From Marsupella aquatica (Eukaryota > Marchantiophyta): 64,000 nucleotides of DNA. Location: positions 5,642,001 to 5,706,000 of the forward strand of contig OZ316896.1 in assembly GCA_973895155.1 (NCBI GenBank), read 5' to 3'. The translations under genes and the position numbers were made by a program. This document shows positions 11,973 to 24,498 of this stretch, one piece after another; the first letter of the stretch is position 1; each line of letters starts with the position of its first letter. The notes beneath the pieces were generated by a model. The model searched no databases. It was not told the DNA's origin and was given only the letters and a program-made list of their open reading frames with translations.

Positions 11973-14205
11973 ATGGTTGAATCTGATCTTACTAACCCTC
12001 TACTGAAGAAAAATGACCGAGCTGATGGACACGAAGCCACTGAAGTCGATGCGTCCCTTGTGGAGAAAGGGTTTCCTCTCAGTGATGCTAAGGAGTCGTC
12101 ACTCCAGGAGAATACCGTCGATACTCGTGGGAAAACTTCATTTTGGCCGACCACCATGAACCTTGTCAACATTTTGATAGGTCAGTTCAGCTCAATTTTT
12201 GGTAGCATTCAAGTGTCGATCCCCTCAGTCCCTCTTTTCGTGCCAGTCGAGCTCATTTGTGTCCGTGGCCAACTGAAATTTATGACCAGCTGATCGACAA
12301 TGTTATTTGTTGTCCACAGGTATGGGACTGATAGCTCTTCCAGCTACTTTCGAAGAAGGGGGCTGGCTGTCGCTAGTTTTACTCTTAGGCTTCGCTTGCA
12401 TCTGTTGTTATACAGGATTGCTGTTGGGCCGCTGCATGGAAAGGAAATCGGGCATCAAGACCTACCCAGATATTGCAGATGCAGCTTTTGGTTCTCGGGG
12501 CCGAAACATAATGATGGCAATCATCTTCTTGGATATCTCTGCTTTCCTGGTTGGAAATACCATAGCGCTGGGTGACAATCTAGCCCGAATCTTTCCAAAT
12601 GCTAGACTGAATCTCCCATGGTTCGACATCGCGCTGGAGCCTTCGCAGGTTCTTGTTATAATCGCTGTGTTGGTGGCTTTACCAAGTACATGGCTAAGAG
12701 ATATGAGTTCGCTTTCCTTTATTTCCGTGGGAGGTGTGGCGACATCTTTTGTTGTAATTGCAGCTCTGGCATGGGCAGGGCTGTTTGGTGGGGTGGGGTT
12801 TCACTATTCTCCCCCACTTTTCAACTTGTGGAATGTGCCAATCGTATCCGGGATCTACGCTTATTGCTATGCTGGACATATTCTCATACCGAACATCTAT
12901 AGCGGCATGGCTACTCCAGCTCAGTTTCCACGGGTAAGATCTCAATTGCTAAGTTTTGACTCCCTCTTTGATTGCCTAATCATTATGCTCCTGGTGCTGA
13001 GTGACCGTAATTTATTTTTCGCAGATTGCATTGGTGTGTCACGGTCTTTTGTGAAATTCTATGTTTCCGTTCTTTGAAATCGTGGAGAATTAAAGGAAGA
13101 CGTTGGTCAAAATTTTCTTCAGATGATGAACTTAGAGGTGAATTTCCAAACTTGTAAGCAAAGCAAACTTTTCTGGACTTCACCCGGGAATTTTCATTGT
13201 CATGTTCTCCGCGCATTCCAGGGCTGTTCACAGTCAATTGCTGATTAATTCGAGGTTTGTTTATAACTTTTTGGTCCGCCGCCGTTGTGGGGAAAAACAA
13301 ATTGCTCCAGGCATAAAAGTTGTTACACACGACGATAAGAGCAGTGACGCGGCTTTAAATAAACTGGTGTTCATAAGAGTGCACTACGTGGAAAAAGAAC
13401 GATGACGATAGCTCTGCTACAGACTCATGAGTCGTCTTTTGGATGTTCGGGCTCCATATTCATCTTGTGTTGTAGAAACTAAGTGTTCTCGCTCTGTTTT
13501 TCATATAATATTTCTTGATCAGTCGGTACTATTGTTTGAGAATGATGTCGCTAGATTGGTTCCTGCCAACTGCCTCATGGCCGTCTACTATGAAGGTCAG
13601 TGCTAACAGCTTCAATCAGGTGATTAATCTCTGCTGAATCTCAAAGTCATAATTCAATTTGGGTGTGTGTTTGACAGGCTTTGATTGCAGCGTTCTCTAT
13701 TGCTTCGGTAGTTTACGCAACAACCGCGATCCTCGGGGTTACCATGTTTGGCGAGGACACTCAATCTCAAATTACTCTCAACATACCCAGAGATCTTACT
13801 GTGGCAACCATTGCCTTATGGACAACAGTGCTCACGCCTCTCAGTAAATATGGTTTGGCCGTAGCTCCAGCAGCCGAGCAGATCGAAGGCTTCCTTCGAT
13901 TTCCACAAGATTCAAGGGAGTTTCTGACCCTGAGTACACTCATCCGCACCTTGATTTTATTTTCTGTGACAGCCATCGCAATAGCACTGCCTTTCTTCCA
14001 CAACATTCTCGCCCTGTGTGGAGCTTCAATTGCCATGACAATGACAATAACGTTCCCTGCAATCTGTAACATCAAAATGTTCCGAAGATCACTGTCCTAT
14101 GCTGAGATTGGTTGCAGTCTGGCCTGCATTGTTGTGGGCGTTTTGTTCTCAATTCTTGGCACTGAAACTTCAGTCAGGGCTCTAATTGAGGACTTGAGGA
14201 GCTGA
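11973..14205 (+). CDS. Vacuolar amino acid transporter, AVT1-like (AAAP family)
   Basis: Three exons join in phase: 11973-12180, 12320-12933 and 13678-14205, for about 449 residues. The introns are 139 and 744 bp. A hydrophilic N-terminal tail of about 60 residues is followed by GMGLIALPATFEEGGW, the hallmark first helix of the AAAP/AVT family. About ten further hydrophobic segments follow, with the conserved FPRALIAAF and GVTMFGEDTQSQITLN at the exon 2/3 join. AVT1 proteins are H+-coupled amino acid transporters, mostly on the vacuolar membrane. The ATG at 11973 is chosen because MVESDLTNPLL gives the usual tail; an in-frame ATG at 11895 would add 26 residues. The C-terminus ends shortly after the last helix, as is normal. 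The gene looks intact. Substrate and direction of transport cannot be read from the sequence. Confidence 0.92.
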
Positions 14206-15804
14206 CAGTTTCTTCACTTGATTCCATAGCCTTTGAAGAAGTTCCGCGTTCAGTAGACTCAAGTCAAAAGTGATGCTCAGATTTCTCGTTAGATTTCTTG
14301 ATCAAAAAGCTCTTGACCAATTAGGACTGTTGAGCATGGAGCTACGTGGAAGTGAGCCTTAGGACTGATTGAAGCTAGGTTTTTCTTTCAGACAGTGGTG
14401 TCGATTTTTTCTTCAGACATTAGTGTCTTCAGCTTAATGGAAAATTAATATCATTTCTGAGACTAGGAAGAAAGCATTGAGGAGGAAGACGCCATAGAAA
14501 TGATATTATCTCTCCAGGATCTTAGAATTTAGACAATGTCCTTAGTAAACTAATTCATCTCGACTTCAGGGTTGAGGATTTGGAGGCATTTCCAAAGTAT
14601 CCCAGCTCAGCATTCTCAGGATTCAATTGGGCTGGCAAAACTAGTTTCACCCAAACCATACAAATGAAGACTCCTGAGATATAAGAGCATCAGATATTTC
14701 AATTCTCAATTTGTCACCTGCCACGTTAGTATATTCACGAAATGCGTTTTGTTATTCACATAGTTTTCAAAAATTTCATAACTATATAATTATATTTTTG
14801 TTCATAATAGTCAATGTGTTTCGTGGATATACTGGCGTGGGCGAGTGACAAATTGCATCGCATATAAACAATTTATGGATATGAAAAACAAAAATCATGA
14901 AATATCAAAACTTGGAAACAAGTATGAACCAAGTAAGTTGGAGCTAGAGGAGCGTGGAGGAGGGGCTGGAAACAAGGGAGGAGAACATCAACTGAGGCAT
15001 GTTAAAATTGGCAGAGCTTTCAGATTCAGATACAAAAGATGATTTTGCTTTGACATAGGACAAGAGTCACTCCTCTATTGTGTCATGGGGTGGCATCAAG
15101 TTCAAATACCACATGTAAGCTTAAACCCAAATAGCAAGTGGTCCAATTTTATATGTTGATAAGTTGCAGGCCAATGGATTCCTTGCTAAGATTAATTCAA
15201 TCCCTCTTTGGCGAGAAAGAGTAATAGTTGCAAGGCTCAAGAGATAGGGTTGGGCAGGGGTTGAGCAGCCAATCCCACACATTTTTCCTGTCCTTGTGAT
15301 TGAAAGGCAAGCATGATAAATCCGAATTGGATGATTCAAAAGCAATATGAATTGCATTGGTAGAAAGCTAAGTTTGCTTGGGCTTCAATTCCAAGTAACT
15401 GGGCCACTCAACTGCATGGGGCACTCAGGTGAGGGAAAACAGTAACCCCCACCCCTTTTTTCCTTGTAGTTTAAGGGGAGGTTCCGGCCTCATAATCCCC
15501 AGCCAGCATCAGCAAGTCTCAAATTCTAAAAATGAGTTTCAAAATTTTATGTGAAAAAGAGTGTCCAATGTTAGGCTTGCTAACCCTTAGTCTGCTTGGA
15601 GTCCACCCCTCGGGTTACCCTACACAAAGTATGTAGCTATTGAATTGCCAGTGGGAAGCATTCCAAGATGAAACCATGTTTCAGGTGAAATCCTTACTAG
15701 GAATTCCCCACCCTCGCCCTATTTCAGATCTTGTGCAACAAAACCGTTCAAGAGGATGCAGTGCTTTGCAGTTAACCAAACGTGTCCCATACCGCCTTGA
15801 TGTC
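14206..15804. other. Downstream of AVT gene, no further gene seen
   Basis: 3' flank of the transporter gene running to the hAT insertion site. Apart from the palindromic element at 14707-14855, I see only short ORFs without recognisable domains. Confidence 0.5.
14707..14855. mobile_element. Palindromic MITE-like element
   Basis: The block begins CAATTTGTCAC and ends GTGACAAATTG. The two arms are inverted copies over roughly 45 bp with a few mismatches and small gaps (GTATAT, CACGAAA and TATAATTATA recur in both). The centre is very AT-rich. Length and shape fit a small non-autonomous DNA transposon. No clear target duplication was found, so the precise ends are uncertain. Confidence 0.65.
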
Positions 15805-15812
15805 CCTACAAG

Positions 15813-15836
15813 CCCGGTTTTCACTATCGGACAAGA
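15813..15836 (+). repeat. hAT left terminal inverted repeat
   Basis: Begins CCCGGTTTTCAC directly after the CCTACAAG duplication. Its partner is 25731-25754 on the other strand, which begins CCCGGTTTGGAC. Shared positions include CCCGGTTT at the tip and TCGGACAA further in. Confidence 0.88.
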
Positions 15837-15910
15837 TGTGTCCTTGTCCGACACGACAAATGACAACTTGTCCGTCCAAAAACTGTCTATTTGTCCAATA
15901 GTCCTTTATA

Positions 15911-16305
15911 TTCCCCGGCCCGGACCAAACATGCAATTCCCGACCCCTCCCGGCCGAGCACCACACTCTCCCGACCCTCCCGGCCTGGTCGAAACCAATT
16001 CCCGGCCCGGTCCTAAAATCCCCCGGCCCGGCCCGGCCGGGGTTTCGGGAAGGGGGCGGGGTCGGGAGGGACGGGGGAGGACGGGGTCGGGAGGGACAGG
16101 GCCGGGGCGGGGGGGGGAGAAGAGGGCGGTCGGGAGGGACGGGGCGGGGGGTCGGGAGGGGAGGGAGGTGGGGAGGGTGGTCGGGAGAGAGTGGGCCGGG
16201 GCGGGGGGGGAGGGAGGGAGGTGGGGAGGGACGGGGCCGAGGCGGGGGGTGGGAGGCCGGGGCAGGGGGCGGGGAGGGAGGCCGGGGGGAGGGGAGGGAG
16301 GCTTT
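15911..16305. repeat. GC-rich left arm of the hAT element
   Basis: About 400 bp of CCCGGCCC-type and then GGGAGG/GGGCGGGG-type sequence, almost free of A and T in its second half. The plus strand is a run of G-tracts that could form G-quadruplexes. The long ORFs across it (plus 15640-16335 and the matching minus ORF) are by-products of the composition, not genes. Confidence 0.85.
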
Positions 16306-16388
16306 GCAATTCTTCTTAGTTTTATTGTCTTATAATGATATGTCCTCCCTTAGTGAATTGTAATGGAGGAATATATAAGAATTCTTGT

Positions 16389-16722
16389 ATGCGTGGGTCT
16401 GGAGCCTCGGCTCGGCTTGGGATATTTCATAAAAGAGTTCTATATATTACCTTAACAACTTGACGTCATTTATTTACTAAGCAAAAAAATTTCAAAGGAT
16501 AGAGAAACCCATGTGCGTAGGCTTGGAGCCTTGGCTCAGTCTGTGATATTTCACATGTGTGTCACGATTTTCCTGAAAATATTTTTGCTTTATAAAGAAA
16601 TGATTGTTAAGTTATACATATTCTATAACTTAGGACGAAGTAGGGATGTAAGCAAGTATGAGAGATCGGGAAACGATGGTGCGTAATCTTGGAATCTTGG
16701 CTCAGGTTGTGGTAATTCATCA
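16389..16722 (+). repeat. hAT left subterminal repeats (3 copies)
   Basis: Three copies of an about 40-bp unit with the core GGAGCCTCGGCTC...GATATTTCA lie near 16389-16430, 16510-16554 and 16678-16720. Their inverted counterparts are at 23978-24293. Repeats of this kind near hAT ends are commonly transposase binding sites; that role is inferred here. Confidence 0.8.
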
Positions 16723-16842
16723 AAGTGTCATCATTCCACTATCCCTAGGCATGGAGCAAATCATTCGCGAGAGCATGGTGCAAAATTTTCTACGATGTGG
16801 AAATATTTCTAACAATGTGATGCGCCTTTAACATCTAATGAT

Positions 16843-19225
16843 GTGAACCGTATCTATCGAAAATGCAAGTTTTGTAAAACATATAATATTTTTTATGCAA
16901 CACGAGCCAAAGCACATTTGATGGGAAACATCATCAAAGGGAATGCACCAACATGCCTAGGCCTATATGGTCATGTGGAGTTGGATGAAATCAACAGAAT
17001 GTACAATGTAATCAAACTTCCATCAAACATCAACTACAAACGAAGGGATGGAACCCATATCTTGCGGGATGTAAGGGGTCACAAGCCAGAGATTGGAACT
17101 TCCAATTCACAAGCATCCACACGAGAGTCAAACCATTTTCAAATGGAGAATGAGTCAAATACGACTTATATGGCTAGGGCGCGCATGAAGTCTTTCGAAC
17201 CCGATTATGGATGCTTATCAAATTCCACATAGAACGTATTTGGACAAGCTTTGGGCAAACGATTTCTACACAAGTGGTATTGCATTCAATGTTCCACATA
17301 ATCCTTATTTTTGAAAAGCAGTACATGAGACTTCAAAAGGTATTGTAAATGGGTATTCTCTTCCCATTATGCGGAATTTGCGAGTGAAGTTGTTGGAGGA
17401 AGCCAAGGAAGATCTTACAAACAACATCACCAAAACCATGAAGGAAACAAAACCTTTTGGTTATTCGCTTTCATCAGATGGATGGGAAAACATCCGTATG
17501 GAACCTTTGATGAACGTGATGTTGTTGACTTCCAAAGGAGATTTTTTCATAGATGGTTGGAATGCTGCGCAAGCAGATAGAAAAGATGGAAAATATCTTG
17601 GAGAAATGTGGCTGCAATATATTGATGAAATTGCGCCAGAACACATTATACAAATAGTCACTGATGGCACACCTGCAAATCGTGTAGCAGGTTGTGACAT
17701 AGTGATGAAAAAATATCCACATGTCACTTGGAGTTGATGTGCTGCACGAGGTGCTACCCATGTGTTCAATTGTTGTTAGAAGATGTGTGCAATCATAAGA
17801 ATGTAGTGCTAGATGAGAGCAGACAAAATCCATTCAAAAACATTTTTAAACGCTTGAGATGGATAGTAAAAGCAGTTTCATCATCCCAAAAGCTCTCCGC
17901 AATATTTGTGAGAAAATCTGCTTACAAAAAACTACTAAATCCATGCAACAAGATTTGCAACGAATTTTCTCATGGCGCAAAAAGCATTGGAGCTAAGAGG
18001 AGCTCTGCAACAAATGGTCATTGATGATAAATGAGAGTCTTATCGTGATAGACTTCCTGTGCAAGCAAAGTCAAATGGGCACATGACAAGGGCCAAGGCA
18101 GAAGAACTCAAAGCGTGGATACAACAAGATAAATTTTGGGTTGATGTGAAGGCTACAATGAACTTTTTTCTTCCGTTGGTGAAGATGCTTTGCAAATTTG
18201 ATGGTGCTTCACCCCAGTCAGCCCTCGAGTCAGCCTGGTTGTATTGGAGTTTGAAAAGAGGGATTAGTGATTTAAAGGCAAGCATGGAGGAATGTCCATT
18301 GGTAACAGAGTTCTTGAAGCCAAGGATATTAAAAGTGTACATGGATCGAAGAGAATCTCTTACCACTGATTTTATGCTAGCTATAGCATATATCAATCCT
18401 CAAATGTTTTTTATGAAGACCTAGATATTATTGGAGATGGAGAAATGTGTTGAGGTTTCAATGAGTACATTGCCCGATGTGCAGAACACAAGGTAAAGGA
18501 AGGGATCAATCATGATCGTGAGGTTAATGCACTCATTTTTGCCATACAATTGCAAGCAATTGATGCGCAAAAGAAATTACCAAACATAACAGTAACCATG
18601 AGAGGAGCCCAATCAAGTATAGGTCAAGTAAGTCCAAGAGAGTGGTGACATTCATACGGTGCTGATTATCCAGATTTAAGAGTTATGGCTAGAAAAATCT
18701 GTCACCAATAGATTGACAAATGATTGAGTAAAGAATTTAGTGTTTGTTTTCACAAACATGAGAGTGGAGAAAGGGCTTACAAAAGTAAGAAATCCCCATA
18801 CGTTTATATATAAACGTTATGAGGAAAGAAGAGCAACAAATGACGGTGTTAGGTCATTATCCACTGAGAAGATTGACACTGAAGGGTATGATGCAACATG
18901 TGCCGCCCATGGACAAGAAGATGTCGAAGATTTTGATGCAATTGATGATGCATATGAAGCCTTGGAAGGATTATCATTACATAAAGAGGGTGACTTCTTG
19001 ACTCGTCTTCCACCAGATACAGATGTAAGTGATGCAGGTGATTGGGAGAATGAAATGGATTTTGAGATGTATCATACAATTGACGAGTTGCAAATTGAAG
19101 ATGAAGATCATGCATCATTGTATTCAGATTTTGCAACACCTTCCCAACCAAAGGCATCTTGGGTTTATCCATCATTGAACGTCCACAATGATGTCGACCC
19201 AAACAGATCATATTTTATTCAATAA
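16843..19225 (+). pseudogene. hAT transposase (BED-like finger, DUF659), degenerate
   Basis: A chain of frames covers the normal order of a hAT transposase. An N-terminal block has CKFC and later RAKAHLMG, as in BED zinc fingers (about 16843-17232). A DUF659 block follows (about 17369-17775), with GYSLSSDGWENIRMEPLMNV, IVTDGTPANRVAGCD and CAARGATHVFNC. The central and C-terminal parts (17728-18024, 18059-18424 and about 18430-18850) include FWVDVKATMNFFLPLVK and DLRVMARKI. The acidic ORF 18740-19225 ends the run. Frame changes and stops, for example the TGA after TWS near 17735 and an expected WW pair reduced to W-stop near 18647, show it is inactive. Its role was cut-and-paste transposition of the 15813-25754 element. 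Confidence 0.82.
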
Positions 19226-20099
19226 TGCACTACCATACAAGGGCATCATTCAGAGAGATCAGCTATTTTTCAACAACCATATAATGTTCAAGGTACATCT
19301 TTGGACAACACACGTGCACCATGGGAACAAGCTGCTACAATCTTCAATGAGTATGGAGGTCAGAGTGTGACGAATCCATATACATCGAACAATCCTATTG
19401 ATAGTGAATTTCAAACAACATCATCATTTCAATAAGCTCAGAGGAATGCTCATACGCAAAATCACGACCCAATTGCATGGGCTGCAGAGGAAGAGTGGAA
19501 TCAAGCTTTGCAACAAAATCACAACAAAAATACTAGGAATTTTCTTTCACAGCCTTGAGAAATGTTGTCATTACTATATTAACATGCTTTGTTACTATTG
19601 TATTGTCTTTACTGACAATAACAATGTTATCATATGTTTTTTTGTCATGAATATAAGTTTTTGAGTTTTATAAGTGTCACGATTCGCAAAATAATGTTTC
19701 ACGACCAGGTATTTGTATCCATTTTTCAAATCTACCTTGTGTCTAGTTTAAACTTTATGCCTCATAGGATTTGTGTAAATATGTTTAGGTAGTTATACTA
19801 CAAAATGGGCTAAATCATCTATAGTGTAAAATACACAAACACATCACACGAGCTCGGCCAAAATGCGACTCCATGGCAAGGGATATATGATGTCACTACA
19901 ATATTTCTTTACCAATTACACTTGAAAACAATTGTCCAAGATGATTTTGCAGGTGCTAGCAAAAAAAGTCTCTAATAGTAACTACATCAAAATCACATCA
20001 AAATCTAGAGACTATTGCTTTCATATCTTTTTTCTAGTTGATGTCAATAGCTTCTGCTTTCACTTTTGCCTCCTGTTGACATCGTCAATGACGACGAAT

Positions 20100-21997
20100 A
20101 GATCGTTGCATATTTTGTTTGTCTATTGATGGCTGGTTGGCTGTAGCATATTCTTTCTATTCATTAATCGACCACTAAGAAGCAACCTGTCAAATTCGTC
20201 ATCTAACAAATTATACTCATTGATTGTGAACTATTCAATGGGAGTGGAGAATCTATTTGTGTCATCGCTACACTCTCTTGTGTCATTTCTTAAGTGTCTT
20301 CATTGTTGTGTCTCCATTGATGACATTTGGTCCAACAATCCTCGTTGCCAATATTCACGTTCATGAAATGGTGTGACACCAACATTTCCTCTCTTCTTCA
20401 ACCATTTAAACAAACAAGCATGATGTCATATATGTCCACAAGTTCCCAACATGGAAACAGATTCAGGCCCCATGGATATAGGCACCAAGTACACTTGTCA
20501 TCTTTTTCACGAACAAATGCTGTCATAGTTTCATCATTCTTTCACTTATCAAAATATTTATCAATACCTTCTGCACTAGCCTCCACAATCTAGAAAAAGG
20601 GTGTTGTATCATGTAGAATCAATAATCTGCATTTGAACAAAATCTTCTGATGTTCTTTTTTTACCCACATCCCAAATCACCATTGTTGAAATTGGTAATC
20701 TCCTCGTGCAAATTTGTTATGATGAGTTGTTGAGATGCAAGCTCATTTTAAGGATGATGATTTTTTTCTTCTTTTTAAGTTCTAGCACTTGATTAGATTG
20801 ACCTTCTCTGTTGGCAAGTTGTTGAGTCAACTTCTTGATTTCTTCCATCTTGTCAAATAATTGAACCTTGTACATAATCACCTCAGAATTGGTCGCCGAT
20901 TCCATAAGCCTCTTCTCTAGTGATCGTATCTTCAAATTAGCCTCTTGTAGTTTTGCCTTGTATCTTTTCATGCTGCCAGATTCACAAAGCTCAACAACAT
21001 ACTTTGTGCGAAGATTCTTCTCAAGCAAATCACCAATCTCTGCTCCCAAGCTCTTGCATACATGTTGCATGCTGAGCCTCTTCTTGTTAGGAGGTTTGAT
21101 GTTGATTACATGAGGAGTTATGCTTCCAACCCCTGAAATATTTGGTCTTTTGTTGATGGTAGACTCCACATTGCTTGGTGTGGTTGCTGGCTCAGGCTTC
21201 ACAAGGAATTGCAAAATAAGTGTCGGTTTCTCCCTTTGGTTGTGTATTCACCTTTTGCACCTCATCCATTTTTCTTTTGCACCCCTTGTTAGAGGTCATG
21301 ATTGGAACATCTTTCTTTGCACTTTTGCCTCTGTTGTTGTAATAGCATGCACTGATTTATGCACATAATGGGTCACCATGTTGCCATCGTTGTTTTCCCA
21401 ATGGTAATCCACCTTCCATTTTAGAATGAACTCGACAATCAAATATCAAAGAAAAGGAGGATAAGAAGAACTAACTTTCCCGTTTACCTTATTTGGAGCA
21501 TATTCCCAAAATCTTTGTTGCCAATGCGTGGTGGCATCTCGACGTGTTAGCCTTGACATGGTAAATTTGTCCTGTAACCACGATTTTATTGTCCATATTT
21601 TTGGATCGTCAAAAAGCTTTTTCACAAATTTGCCAAACTCTGCTTTGGGCATCAAAATCTCTAATTCTTTAGCGTTGATTGGCCATTCATCATGAGGAGG
21701 TTTCATGTTTTCTGTTGTGATGTTCCATTCCAAATCGACACTTTCATCCTCCAACTTAGTTGGATTTGGCAAGGGGTTCTTGTCGCCCGTACCAATGTCA
21801 CAAGTATTGGGTTCAGACTCATCTTCCAACCCATTTGTTGGAGATAGCGAGTTTCCATGAATATCATGGTCAAAGTGATCGTAATAAGCATCTTGAGCGT
21901 CTTGCATGTATAAATGATCATATTTCTCTTTTGGAACTTTTTCATCATCATCAGAATCCAAATTCCATTTTGTCATGTTTGCAAGATCTATAAACAT
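20100..21997 (-). pseudogene. Distal part of the kinase-like gene in the hAT element (coiled coil)
   Basis: Minus-strand frames run on from the kinase block. First is an acidic segment (21997-21446) with WQQRFWEYAPNKVNGK; a good acceptor (tttatag) precedes it near 21993 and a donor-like gttagt follows NGK. Next is a short block around 21400-21290 (VDYHWENNDGNMVTHYVHK). Then comes 21214-20717, whose residues around RSLEKRLMES and KMEEIKKLTQQLANREG form a heptad coiled coil. Weaker coding-like sequence reaches about 20100. Frames shift between blocks, partly by introns and partly by decay. I do not recognise a family. It is placed with the kinase because strand, order and spacing fit one gene. 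Confidence 0.45.
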
Positions 21998-22143
21998 ACA
22001 AATATATTTAGAAAAAATTCAAATATTCATGAAATGACATGGCATAATAATATGAACAAATAAGATATCACTTTATAACAACCATGTGATTGTTTGTGAC
22101 TTCATGACTTCATGTAGTAATTAGAGGGCCAAGTTTCACATGT

Positions 22144-23832
22144 CTAATCTCTAAGATAAGGACTATTTTTGGCAAATAGTTTACAATCTGGGAATGTCCG
22201 AACCATCTTCAAACTCCAAAAGGCACAATCTTGCATTTTCTTCACCTCGGTGGCCATCATATCACAAACCATTTCTTCCAATTTAGGATCATGCTCCAAG
22301 GCATTCCAACCCCTACCCAACCACCGTGTCCTCATAAACGCTCCATCCCAATTCTCTAAAAATAGACTCTCAAAAATGTTGCCCAAAACATATATATCAA
22401 TTGCAGCATTATACTCTATTAAGATGGGCGAACCAAGCTCTGGAGTCAATTGTGAATATTGTTTTTGATAGGCTACAACTTTATCTATAGGAGTATACCA
22501 CATTTGATTCTTTGGTAGTTTGCATTGTTACTTATGTTTGGACAAGTCAAAATCATATAAGCCAACATACACCTTGATGGCTACATCCTCCTCATAGTCA
22601 AAATGTAGAAGAATATTTTCAAAGTGAAGATCACAATGGAATCGGTTGTGGTCATGCAAATATTGCAACTTCTCAAGCAGTGCCAACACAATTCCCAATC
22701 GGTTCTCCAGAAAGAGTTTCTTTTCATAAACAAACTTGAAATCAATGTTGGAGAAACCTTGTGATTTCCCTTTGCTATTTGACCAGAATCCGCATCTATC
22801 TATGAAGCTTCCCGAATCACCTCCATTATACTGATCATACACAAGTCTTGGTGGATCATCAATCGTCATTGCCAAAGCCCCAACAATTCTCTTATGATTT
22901 AGTCCTTCCATAAGCATTTCTTGTAATGCATCTGTTCCTCTCTTCTGCTTATTTCTTTTTTTGAATTTTTTTGCCACTAGTGTGACATTCATCGGAATAA
23001 GTGGACAATCTAATACGTGACAAGTGTACACCTCCCCTTGCACGCCTTTTCCGATGGGATTAGCATTTTGCACCTGCTCAGGCTTCAAGAAATGGATACT
23101 CCTCACATCCGAAAGTACACGTGATGGACATCTTTCTTTTGCATCACTTTTGATACTCACATCCCCAAACTGCATCACCTTGTTTACATATTTCATGTTG
23201 CTTTCTGCTTTTGTCATTGCCAACTCTTTACTCTAAGTTGATAACAAGTCCCTCTTGTGCTTATACATCCCAGGATTTTCAAGCATTGTAGTATCACCCA
23301 AGCTCAATTTTGCCACCATCAAATCTCAAATAATAAACTCCAAATTCACTGCCAAATTGTCAATAAATCCAGCTGGTTTCTCCCACTCAACTACAAATGC
23401 GTCATTATGCTCTCGTGTGAAACTATCTTCATCCTCTACACTTTCACACATATAACAAGTGATCTCATTCACAAACTTCTTGTATCCTTTCAGACCGTGC
23501 TTTGTAAAATCTATCTCAAATGCATTCTCCTCATATTGCTTTGGTTGAGTGTAACGATGTAGTACTCCTTTCCAGATCGCCACTACTGCATTAAATCGGA
23601 CTTGTTTGACCTCAACATTCTTCCCTCTTCGTTTCCTCTTCCCAGTCACTTTGCCAGTAGTTGGTTTATACTCAAGAGTGTTTCGTGTATTCCTAAGTGC
23701 TTGGAGGGCCACATGATCCGGTTCAGCCCCCTCATCAAGAACTGTAGTGATTGTTTCCAGCAATAGCCTGTATTCTACACGACTAGTCGAGTCCATTGTG
23801 GCTTCACCGGAATGGTCCATCACCTTACCCAC
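22144..23832 (-). pseudogene. Protein kinase-like gene carried in the hAT element
   Basis: One frame stays aligned for 563 codons but holds three stops: TGA 23326-23328, TAG 23233-23235 and TAA 22528-22530. The N-terminal 170 residues (23832-23326) are unrecognised and basic in the middle (GKRKRRGK). A protein kinase domain follows: glycine loop IGKGVQGEVY, lysine in LVAKKF, catalytic loop HCDLHFENILL in place of HRDxKxxN, and a metal-binding motif DFD in place of DFG. After the TAA come SQLTPELG (APE-like) and DIYVLGNIFE (subdomain IX). The domain order is complete. The unusual HCD and DFD motifs leave activity uncertain even before the stops. It lies convergently with the transposase inside the same inverted repeats, so it moved as cargo or as an accessory gene. 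It could be a captured host kinase. Confidence 0.75.
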
Positions 23833-23977
23833 TCAATGAACTGCCCACAAACACCCTGAGAATCACGGATTGACGTGATTGTTATGCACTACATCTTTCA
23901 TTTTTGTCTTTTATTGCAATTCATTTTTATTAATGTTTTGAATGTCACAACGGTAAAAGAAGGGAGAACATATTTGT

Positions 23978-24293
23978 GAATTATCCCATGCCGAGCCTAA
24001 GCTCCAAGCACGTGCACAAAAGTTTTTTTTTTTCAAAGTTACGACATTCCTACTTGGATCTATGTGATATCTATAATTTAATAATCATTTGCCAATTGAG
24101 TGAAAATAATTTCGAAGAATTGTGATATCCATGTAAAATATCACATGCCGAGACAAAGCTCCAAGCTTGCATACATGGGTTTTTCTATCTCCATAAATAT
24201 TTTGCTCATTTGAAAATAATGATAAAGGTGATATGAAAAGACTCCTAATACGAAATATCCCATGCCGAGCCGAAGCTCCAAACACAAGCGCAC
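23978..24293 (-). repeat. hAT right subterminal repeats (3 inverted copies)
   Basis: Three copies of the left-arm subterminal unit in reverse orientation, near 23978-24016, 24136-24175 and 24252-24293, with the core GATATTTC/CATGCCGAGCC/GCTCCAA read on the plus strand. Copy number and spacing mirror the left side. Confidence 0.8.
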
Positions 24294-24498
24294 AGGAATC
24301 TTTTTATATCCCTCCATTAATCTAAATTTTATTTTTTTATGGTTTAGGGCACAAACTCAATTTAGGGTTTGGATTTAGGGCACAAACAAAATTTAGGGGT
24401 TTAGGTTTAGGGCATAAACAAAACATAAATATATACACTATACAAACAAAGTACATACAATTCTAAAATAATATTCATACATACAGAGATAAGTAATC

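Noticed and set aside
15640-16335. 231-codon plus ORF and matching minus ORF
   Set aside because: Runs of Gly/Arg or Pro produced by the GC-rich transposon arm.
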